Positions 57,589-64,000 of a stretch of 64,000 bases of DNA are shown one piece after another. Source of the stretch: Micromonospora wenchangensis (GTDB lineage: Bacteria; Actinomycetota; Actinomycetes; Mycobacteriales; Micromonosporaceae); contig NZ_MZMV01000024.1 in assembly GCF_002210435.1 (NCBI RefSeq), positions 1 through 64,000 on the forward strand. The letters are read 5' to 3'. The translations under genes were made by a program, and so were the position numbers. The notes beneath the pieces were generated by a model. The model was not told the origin of the DNA. It saw only the letters and a program-made list of their open reading frames with translations, and did not search any database. Positions within the stretch are counted from its first letter, which is position 1. Each line of letters opens with the position of its first letter.

Positions 57589-57764
57589 GCCGGCACTCCG
57601 CTTCGCTCCGTGCCGTGATGAGGCACCGTCGCACTGAGCCTGACTCGCTCGCTGCGCTCACTCATGGGCTGTACTCCTCGTTGCTGCCCGTTGATCGTAC
57701 CGGGCGGTGTGGCGTACCCGACATCCCGCCTGCCGGCCCCCGGCGGACCGGGTGTCGCGGCAGC

Positions 57765-58814
57765 TCAGGACGGGGTTCCGGGGGCCGCGGCGGGGGTGGC
57801 AGGCGGACCTGCGGGGGCGGTGGTCGCGGCGTCGGACGTGGCGGTGGCCACGACGGGGACAGCGGCGGCCCCGGCGGCGCGGTCGCGGGCCTCCTGCCGG
57901 TCCAGCTCGCGGTCCACCCGGCGGGCCTCCCGCTCGGACTGCTTGATCCACTGCACCACCAGCACCGCGATCATCGTCACGCTGACGAACTCGCCACCGG
58001 CCCACAGGATGCCGCCGGCGACCACCTGGTCGTTCCACGGGTCGGACCAGGCCAGGTTGAGCGAGGGGTACCAGTCGCCGCCGAACAGCGTGGTGCTCTG
58101 CATGATGGTGAGCCCGAGCACGGTGTGGAACGGCACCGACAGCAGCATCAGCAGCGCCCGCGCCGGGTACGGCCAGCGGCCGGGCAGCGGGTCGAGCCCG
58201 AGCAGCGGCCAGAAGAACACGCAGCCGGTCATGATGAAGTGCGCGTGCACCAGCTCGTGCGCCCAGGCGTGTTCGAGGGTGTAGCGGTACAGGTCGGTGA
58301 AGTAGAGCGCGAACGGGTTGACCACGAAGATGGCGAACGCCACCAGCGGGAAGCCGTAGATCCGGGCGATCCGGCTGTGCACGACGGCCAGCAGCCGCTT
58401 GCGCGGGCCGACCGGCAGGGTGCGCAGCGCCAGGGTGACCGGCGCGCCCAGGGCCAGGAAGATCGGGGAGATCATCGACAGCACCATGTGCTGCACCATG
58501 TGCACCGAGAGCAGGGCGGTGTCGTAGGCGTGCAGGCCGCTGACCGTGACCGCGGCGATGCCGCCGAGGCCCGGCCCGAGGAAGCAGACGGTACGGATCG
58601 CCGGCCAGCGGTCGCCGCGCAGCCGCAGCCGGTGGACCCCGTAGAGGTAGAGGCCGGCGGCGAGGACCAGGCCCAGGGCGAGCCAGCTGTCCAGCCGGGT
58701 CTCGGTGAAGACCCGGGTGATGTCGAACGGCGGCGGTACCTCGACGCCGCCGGCCGCCAGGCCGGTGGGCGGGGCCCCCGAGGTGGCGGTGAAGATCGAA
58801 TCGACGTGCAGCAC
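57765..58814 (-). CDS. Cytochrome c oxidase assembly protein, Caa3/CtaG family
   Basis: This is a 349-residue membrane protein of the caa3_CtaG (DUF1404-like) family with about seven hydrophobic segments. Conserved histidine-rich helices include LLSVHMVQHMVLSMISPIFLALGAPVTLALR and HAWAHELVHAHFIMTGCVFFWPLLG. The hydrophilic C-terminus is Ala/Thr/Pro-rich. The family takes part in copper handling for oxidase assembly. It is divergent from ctaE, matching that role. GTG at 58814 is chosen as nearest to the conserved start; the frame remains open upstream into non-homologous sequence. Confidence 0.82.
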   Translation of the reverse strand: MLHVDSIFTATSGAPPTGLAAGGVEVPPPFDITRVFTETRLDSWLALGLVLAAGLYLYGVHRLRLRGDRWPAIRTVCFLGPGLGGIAAVTVSGLHAYDTALLSVHMVQHMVLSMISPIFLALGAPVTLALRTLPVGPRKRLLAVVHSRIARIYGFPLVAFAIFVVNPFALYFTDLYRYTLEHAWAHELVHAHFIMTGCVFFWPLLGLDPLPGRWPYPARALLMLLSVPFHTVLGLTIMQSTTLFGGDWYPSLNLAWSDPWNDQVVAGGILWAGGEFVSVTMIAVLVVQWIKQSEREARRVDRELDRQEARDRAAGAAAVPVVATATSDAATTAPAGPPATPAAAPGTPS

Positions 58815-58922
58815 GCTTTTCAGGCTAGGCCAGGCGAACCGGACCGCCACGATCGGGCCATCCCCGCCCCGGGTTTGGCCCCCCGCTGATCGCCCGCCCC
58901 GGTCAAGGGCAATAATGACCGC

Positions 58923-59522
58923 GTGACTGCGGCCCCAGCCATTGACAAGAGCCGGATCCACTCTCTGACGCGGCCCAACATGGTCAGCGTCGGGACGATC
59001 GTGTGGCTCTCCAGCGAACTCATGTTCTTCGCGGCGCTGTTCGCGATGTACTTCTCGATCCGCGCGGCGGCACCGGAGCAGTGGGAGAAGCACACCGAGG
59101 TCCTCAACATCCCCTATGCGACCACCTTCACGGTGATCCTGGTGCTGTCCTCGGTGACCTGCCAGCTCGGTGTGTTCGCGGCCGAGAAGGGTGACGTCCA
59201 CGCCCTGCGGCGCTGGTTCACGATCACCTTCGTGATGGGCCTGATCTTCGTGCTCGGCCAGGCGAACGAGTACCTGACCCTGGTGCACGAGGGCGTGAAG
59301 ATCAACGAAGACGGTTACGGGTCGATGTTCTACCTGACCACCGGCTTCCACGGCCTGCACGTGACCGGCGGTCTCATCGCCTTCATCATCTTCATGATCC
59401 GCACCACCATGGGCCGGTTCACCCCGGCCCAGGCCACGTCGGCGATCGTCGTGTCGTACTACTGGCACTTCGTCGACGTCGTGTGGATCGGGCTGTACGG
59501 CATGATCTACTGGCTTCAGTGA
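58923..59522 (+). CDS. ctaE: Cytochrome c oxidase subunit III
   Basis: This 199-residue subunit III has five membrane helices. The conserved VGTIVWLSSELMFFAALFAMYFSIRA opens the helical core, with EYLTLVHEGVKINEDGYGSMFYLTTGFHGLHVTGGLIAF and YYWHFVDVVWIGLYGMIYW near the end. It starts the ctaE-qcrC-qcrA-qcrB operon. GTG at 58923 (no strong ribosome binding site). Confidence 0.95.
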   Translation: MTAAPAIDKSRIHSLTRPNMVSVGTIVWLSSELMFFAALFAMYFSIRAAAPEQWEKHTEVLNIPYATTFTVILVLSSVTCQLGVFAAEKGDVHALRRWFTITFVMGLIFVLGQANEYLTLVHEGVKINEDGYGSMFYLTTGFHGLHVTGGLIAFIIFMIRTTMGRFTPAQATSAIVVSYYWHFVDVVWIGLYGMIYWLQ

Positions 59523-59594
59523 TCTTGGCGTGTCACGTTCCGCGCCGCTGCTCCGTCCCCTGAGACAAGGTCCAACCGGTTAAGGACACAGGTC

Positions 59595-60428
59595 ATGACT
59601 TCTGACAACGACCGCCGACGCGGTCTGCTCGCGCGCCTGCGCGGGCGGCCCGCGGCGCGCAGCAGGGGCCGCCGCCGGCTGGGCGCGGCGTTCCGGCTGA
59701 TCGCCGCGTTGACGCTGGCCGGCGGCGCCTACACCGTCTTCGCCCCCGGCGTGCAGGCGCAGGAAAACCCGCCGCTCACCGGCGCCGCGGCCGAGGGCAG
59801 GGCGCTGTTCGACGTGAGCTGCGTGACCTGCCACGGCCGCAACGCCCAGGGTGTCGAGGGTCGTGGCCCGAGCCTGATCGGGGTGGGCTCCGCGTCGGTC
59901 GAGTTCCAGGTCGGCAGCGGTCGGATGCCGATGGCCCGGCAGGAGGCGCAGGCCATGCGCAAGCCGCCGGTCTTCACCGACGAGCAGGTGCGCCAGCTCG
60001 GCCAGTACATCCAGGAGCTCGGCGGGGGTCCGCAGGTCCCGCAGGGCAACCTCCGCGAGGGCGCCAACCTGGCCACCGGTGGCGAGCTGTTCCGGATCAA
60101 CTGCTCGCAGTGCCACGCCTTCGGCGGCGGCGGCGGCGCGCTCTCCTCCGGCAAGTACGCCCCGAGCCTGAACCCGGCCAGCGACGCGCAGATCTACGCC
60201 GCGATGCTCAGCGGCCCGCAGAACATGCCGGTGTTCGGCGACAACCAGATCACCCCGGAGCAGAAGGCGGACATCATCGCCTACATCCAGGAGACCCTGA
60301 AGGCCGACCAGGACCAGGGCGGCTTCAACCTCGGCCGGTACGGCCCGTCCACCGAGGGTCTGGCGATCTTCCTGGTGGGCATCGTCGCGCTGGTCTTCGC
60401 GAGCCTGTGGATTGCGGGCAAGTCGTGA
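59595..60428 (+). CDS. qcrC: Dihaem cytochrome c of the bcc complex
   Basis: This 277-residue cytochrome has an N-terminal membrane segment after an arginine-rich start, and two haem c sites CVTCH (about 76-80) and CSQCH (about 170-174), each with a C-terminal axial Met region. A C-terminal membrane anchor (about 252-275) is present. It carries electrons from the Rieske protein to CtaC within the supercomplex and replaces a soluble cytochrome c. It is 72 bp after ctaE. Confidence 0.95.
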   Translation: MTSDNDRRRGLLARLRGRPAARSRGRRRLGAAFRLIAALTLAGGAYTVFAPGVQAQENPPLTGAAAEGRALFDVSCVTCHGRNAQGVEGRGPSLIGVGSASVEFQVGSGRMPMARQEAQAMRKPPVFTDEQVRQLGQYIQELGGGPQVPQGNLREGANLATGGELFRINCSQCHAFGGGGGALSSGKYAPSLNPASDAQIYAAMLSGPQNMPVFGDNQITPEQKADIIAYIQETLKADQDQGGFNLGRYGPSTEGLAIFLVGIVALVFASLWIAGKS

Positions 60429-60495
60429 CCGAGCGGATCGTCAACACCATTGCCGTGGTGCCGTGCGCCGGCACCGCCCGTAGCGAGGTGACGGC

Positions 60496-61581
60496 ATGAG
60501 CACCAAGACCGAGCAGCACGCCCCGCAGGACCGGGAGCCGCTCGACATCCACGACCCCCGGCTCTCCCGGTTCGACATCGTCACCGAGGGCGCCCGCCGG
60601 GACGACATCGAGATCGTCCATTACGAGGAGCAGGTCGTCCCGGGCAGCAAGGCCGAGCGCCGGCTGACCCGTACGGTCGCGGCGATGTTCCTGCTCACCG
60701 GCCTGGCCGCCACCGCGTTCCTGGTCGTCTACATCTGGTGGCCCTGGGAGTACGAGCCGGGTCGCGGCGGCGACAAGTGGTACACCCCGCTGCTCGGCCT
60801 CACCCTCGGCATCGCCCTGCTCGGCATCGGCTTCGGCATCCTCACCTGGGGCAAGAAGCTGCTGCCCAAGGAGGTCTCGATCCAGGACCGGCACGACGGT
60901 CCCGGTTCGGCGGAGGACCGGAAGATCACCGGCGAGACCATGCTCTACCTGGCCGACGAGATGGGGGTGCGGCGGCGTCCGCTGCTCGGCGTCTCGCTGG
61001 TCGCCGGCCTGCTGCCGGTCGGCGCGGTCGCCGCGGCCCCGCTGGTCGGCGGGCTGATCTCCAACCCGCACAAGAACAACCAGATGTTCACCACCGGCTT
61101 CGCCCCGCAGGACGGCAAGAAGATCCGGCTGGTCCGCGAGGACGGCCGGCCGATCCGCCCGGCCGACGTCAGCGCCGGCGGCCAGCTCACCGTGTTCCCG
61201 GGCATCGAGCACGGGGTGAGCAACAAGCACGCCGACTCGCCGACCCTGCTGATCCACCTGCGGGAGACCGACGCGGAGAAGTCCCGGCAGGCCAACTCGC
61301 GGGTCGGCCACGGTGACTACATGTGGGGCAACTACGCGGCGTACTCCAAGATCTGCACCCACGCCGGCTGCCCGGCGAGCCTGTACGAGCAGCAGACCAA
61401 CCGGCTGCTCTGCCCGTGTCACCAGAGCCAGTTCCTGATCACCGACAACGCCCGGCCGGTCTTCGGCCCGGCGAGCCGGCGGCTGCCCCAGCTGCCGATC
61501 GAGGTGGACGAGGACGGCTTCTTCGTGGCGAAGTCCGACTACACCGAAACCGTCGGCCCCGACTTCTGGGAGCGGCCATGA
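60496..61581 (+). CDS. qcrA: Rieske iron-sulfur subunit of the bcc complex
   Basis: This 361-residue protein has three membrane helices (about 58-75, 92-115 and 170-200) and a C-terminal Rieske domain. The 2Fe-2S ligands lie in CTHAGCPAS (around residue 288) and CPCHQSQF (around 305). The long N-terminal cytoplasmic part is actinobacterial. The stop overlaps the qcrB start (ATGA). Electrons pass from menaquinol to QcrC. Confidence 0.95.
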   Translation: MSTKTEQHAPQDREPLDIHDPRLSRFDIVTEGARRDDIEIVHYEEQVVPGSKAERRLTRTVAAMFLLTGLAATAFLVVYIWWPWEYEPGRGGDKWYTPLLGLTLGIALLGIGFGILTWGKKLLPKEVSIQDRHDGPGSAEDRKITGETMLYLADEMGVRRRPLLGVSLVAGLLPVGAVAAAPLVGGLISNPHKNNQMFTTGFAPQDGKKIRLVREDGRPIRPADVSAGGQLTVFPGIEHGVSNKHADSPTLLIHLRETDAEKSRQANSRVGHGDYMWGNYAAYSKICTHAGCPASLYEQQTNRLLCPCHQSQFLITDNARPVFGPASRRLPQLPIEVDEDGFFVAKSDYTETVGPDFWERP

Positions 61582-63203
61582 AGCGCCGAAAGTTTGACGT
61601 AGCAGCGGTGCCGGGCAAGGCCGCCGGGGGAGTGGACGACCGCTTCCAGGTCGCCACCCCGCTGCGCAAGCTGCTCAACAAGGTCTTCCCGGACCACTGG
61701 TCGTTCCTGCTCGGCGAGATCGCGCTCTTCTCGTTCGTCGTGCTGCTGCTCACCGGGGTCTTCCTGACCTTCTTCTACGAGCCGGCGATGACCGAGGTGG
61801 TCTACAACGGCAGCTACGCCCCGCTGCGGGGCACCCCGATGTCCGCCGCGTACGCCTCCAGCCTGGACATCTCGTTCGATGTCCGGGGTGGCCTGATCAT
61901 GCGGCAGATGCACCACTGGTCCGCGCTGCTGTTCATGGCCGCGATCGTGGTGCACATGATGCGGGTCTTCTTCACCGGCGCGTTCCGCAAGCCGCGGGAG
62001 ACCAACTGGATCATCGGCTCGCTGCTGTTCTGGGTCGGCTTCCTGGCCGGCTTCACCGGCTACTCGCTGCCGGACGACGGCCTGTCCGGCACCGGTCTGC
62101 GGATCGCCTCCGGCATCATGCTGTCGATCCCGGTGATCGGCTCCTGGGTCACCTCGTCGGTCTTCGGCGGCGAGTTCCCCGGCGAGATCATCATCAGCCG
62201 GTTCTTCATCGCCCACGTGCTGCTGATCCCGGGTCTGCTGGTCGCGCTGATCAGCGCCCACCTGGGCCTGGTGTTCAAGCAGAAGCACACCCAGTGGCCC
62301 GGCCCCGGCCGGACCAACGAGAACGTGGTCGGCGAGCGGATGTTCCCGCGCTACGCGCTCAAGCAGGGCGGCTTCTTCATGGTCGTCTTCGGCGTGATCG
62401 CGCTGATGGGTGGCCTGTTCCAGATCAACCCGATCTGGTACTTCGGCCCGTACGAGGCATGGGTGGTCTCGGCCGCCAGCCAGCCCGACTGGTACGTCAT
62501 GTTCCTCGACGGCTCGACCCGCCTGATGCCCGCCTGGGAGATCAACATCCCGATCGGCAACGGGTACGTCATCCCGCCGCTGTTCTGGCCGACGGTCGTG
62601 CTGCCGGGCATCCTGGTCGGGCTCTCCACGCTCTACCCGTTCGTGGAGGCGCGGCAGCTCAAGGACTACCGGCACCACAACCTGCTGCAACGTCCCCGGG
62701 ACGTGCCGGCCCGGACCGCGGTGGGCGCGATGGCCGTCGCCTTCTACATCGTGCTGACCCTCTCGGGGGCCAACGACGTGATCGCCGACAAGTTCCACAT
62801 CAGCCTGAACGCGATGACCTGGGCGGGCCGGATCGGTCTGCTGTTCATCCCGCCGCTGGCGTACTACGTCACGTACCGGATCTGCCTGGGTCTGCAGCAG
62901 CACGACCGGGAGGTGCTGGCCCACGGCGTGGAGACCGGCATCATCAGGCGGCTGCCCGACGGCCGGTTCGAGGAGGTCCACCAGCCGCTCAGCGCCGGCG
63001 ACGGCCACGGGCACGGCGAACTGGACTACGTCGGCTGGGTGGTGCCGAAGAAGATGAACCGGCTCGGGGCGCTCGGCCCGGCGATCCGGGGCTTCTTCTA
63101 CCCGATCGAGAAGCCGGTCGAGGCACCTGTCTCGCCGGGGCACCCGCCGGTGGAACCCCGCCCCGAGCGGGAGGAGATCGGCAGCGGAGATTCCCGCCGC
63201 TGA
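61578..63203 (+). CDS. qcrB: Cytochrome b subunit of the bcc complex
   Basis: This is a 541-residue membrane protein with the cytochrome b fold and C-terminal extension of actinobacterial QcrB. Bis-His haem ligands are in RQMHHWSALLFMAAIVVHMMR and FIAHVLLIPGLLVALISAHLGLV, and the Qo-site sequence is around IWYFGPYEAW. The ATG at 61578 overlaps qcrA, so the complex subunits are co-translated. The C-terminal 60 residues are charged. Menaquinol oxidation couples here to proton release. A terminator follows. Confidence 0.95.
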   Translation: MKRRKFDVAAVPGKAAGGVDDRFQVATPLRKLLNKVFPDHWSFLLGEIALFSFVVLLLTGVFLTFFYEPAMTEVVYNGSYAPLRGTPMSAAYASSLDISFDVRGGLIMRQMHHWSALLFMAAIVVHMMRVFFTGAFRKPRETNWIIGSLLFWVGFLAGFTGYSLPDDGLSGTGLRIASGIMLSIPVIGSWVTSSVFGGEFPGEIIISRFFIAHVLLIPGLLVALISAHLGLVFKQKHTQWPGPGRTNENVVGERMFPRYALKQGGFFMVVFGVIALMGGLFQINPIWYFGPYEAWVVSAASQPDWYVMFLDGSTRLMPAWEINIPIGNGYVIPPLFWPTVVLPGILVGLSTLYPFVEARQLKDYRHHNLLQRPRDVPARTAVGAMAVAFYIVLTLSGANDVIADKFHISLNAMTWAGRIGLLFIPPLAYYVTYRICLGLQQHDREVLAHGVETGIIRRLPDGRFEEVHQPLSAGDGHGHGELDYVGWVVPKKMNRLGALGPAIRGFFYPIEKPVEAPVSPGHPPVEPRPEREEIGSGDSRR

Positions 63204-63222
63204 CCTGCCCGTACCACTGCAC

Positions 63223-63258
63223 CGAAGCGCCCGCCGGAGGACTCCGGCGGGCGCTTCG
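63223..63258 (+). terminator. Hairpin terminator of the qcr operon
   Basis: A perfect 17-bp inverted repeat (63223-63239 with 63242-63258) lies 19 bp after the qcrB stop. Confidence 0.85.
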
Positions 63259-63384
63259 TCCGTTCCGGTGGCCGACCCGCCGGGCGGGCGGTGGGCGGCG
63301 TGACCGGCCACCAACGGGTGGAAAGCACAGGAATAACCCGCGCCAGCCGGGTATCCGTGCGGTCCAACGAAAACGGGGAGGGAA

Positions 63385-64000
63385 CATGTTGGGTATCAAA
63401 CGCCTGGGACTGCTGGCCACGCTGGTGGTGGTCGGCCTGGCCCCCGCGGCTGCCGCGCAGGCCGCCGCGCAGCCGTCGGCGCAGGACACCCAGTACCTGC
63501 AGGCGGTGCACCAGGTCAACCTGGCGGAGATCGTCACCGGGAACCTGGCCCAGAAGAAGGGCCAGAACGAGCAGGTCAAGCAGTTGGGGCAGCAGTTCGT
63601 CACCGATCACACCCAGCTCGACCAGACGGTGAAGAGCACCGCCCAGCAGCTGAACGTGACCCTGCCGAACGCGCCGACGGCCGACCAGCAGAAGGTGATC
63701 GACAAGCTCAACGGTCTCAACGGCGCCGCGTTCGACAAGGCGTGGGTGACCGCTGAGCTGGCCGGTCACGTGCAGGCCATCCAGGCCACCCAGACCGAGA
63801 TCTCGCAGGGCTCCGAGCAGTCGGTGGTCCAGCTCGCGCAGGACGCGCTGCCGGTGTTGCAGGCGCACTACGACGCGCTGGTCGCCCTGGCCCAGGAGCT
63901 GGGCGTCCCGGTCCCGCAGACCAGCGCCAGCGGCACCGCTAGCCCGGGTGGCAGCGGTACGCCGGCTCCGGGCGGCACGACCGAGTCCCCGGCCCCGGGT
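63385..64000 (+). CDS. DUF4142 secreted protein (partial)
   Basis: The reading frame starts at ATG 63385, with GGGGAGG just upstream, and runs off the right edge; about 205 residues are visible. A signal peptide (GLLATLVVVGLAPAAAAQAAAQ) is followed by a helical domain. The family pattern DTQYLQAVHQVNLAEIVTGNLAQKKGQNEQVKQLGQQFVTDHTQL is typical of DUF4142/ferritin-like helical bundles, and a low-complexity Ser/Gly/Pro/Thr tail begins near residue 180. DUF4142 proteins are exported with no agreed function. It lies beyond the qcr terminator, so it is a separate transcription unit. Confidence 0.85.

Noticed and set aside
1..64000. tRNA or rRNA genes
   Set aside because: No cloverleaf-consistent GGTTCGANNCC context or rRNA segment was recognised by eye; a covariance search would be needed to be certain.

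Overview
This is a very GC-rich actinobacterial chromosome segment, most likely from a Micromonospora-like member of the Micromonosporaceae. The evidence is the codon usage, the frequent GTG/TTG starts, a GlnR box in front of glnA, a bcc-aa3 type respiratory cluster, an F420-type luciferase-like oxidoreductase, and XRE-DUF5753/DUF397 regulators. I see no rRNA, tRNA, prophage, insertion sequence, CRISPR array or biosynthetic megacluster.

Backbone: read left to right, the order glnA, RDD protein, DUF4191, lipA, lipB, TIGR01777 epimerase, E2 (dlaT/sucB), E3 (lpdA), pepA, gcvT, cobS, cobU-cobT, DUF3043, glycerate kinase, erpA, adoK, ctaC, ctaF, trpD, ctaG-like, ctaE, qcrC-qcrA-qcrB resembles from memory the Mycobacterium tuberculosis region from glnA1 (Rv2220) back to trpD/ctaE/qcrCAB (Rv2192c-Rv2196). 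The core is therefore an old, vertically inherited neighbourhood for nitrogen assimilation, lipoate and 2-oxoacid dehydrogenase supply, one-carbon/cobamide metabolism and aerobic respiration.

Accessory genes sit between the backbone genes. At 0-3.5 kb there is a partial membrane protein with hexapeptide repeats and two tandem MptB-like mannosyltransferases. At 10.1-11.7 kb an archaeal-type aspartyl-tRNA synthetase lies behind what looks like a complete translational T-box riboswitch specific for tRNA-Asp. At 16.4-22.2 kb there is an aldo/keto reductase with a divergent AdhR/NmlR-type MerR regulator, an LLM flavoenzyme, LtrA, and a TetR/SDR pair. At 29.3-43.3 kb there are an uncharacterised protein, a site-2 protease pair, a second aldo/keto reductase, a 1601-residue mostly disordered TPR/WG-repeat protein, and an ABC-2 exporter. 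At 50.3-53.4 kb there are an XRE/DUF397 module with a palindromic operator candidate and a TusA/cysteine desulfurase pair.

Non-coding content is unusually informative. It holds many long-stem hairpin terminators, a GlnR box, a MerR operator with the diagnostic 19-bp spacer, the T-box, and several long palindromic elements (three copies of one family, plus two others) that do not behave as simple terminators.

Functional links: LipB and LipA supply the lipoyl groups used by the E2 protein, which works with LpdA and connects through lipoylation to GcvT. CtaC, CtaF, CtaE, the CtaG-like protein and QcrABC form most of a cytochrome bcc-aa3 supercomplex, but the subunit I gene ctaD is not in the window. 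ErpA and the cysteine desulfurase/TusA pair belong to sulfur and Fe-S metabolism, and CobU-CobT and CobS complete the lower-ligand end of cobalamin assembly.
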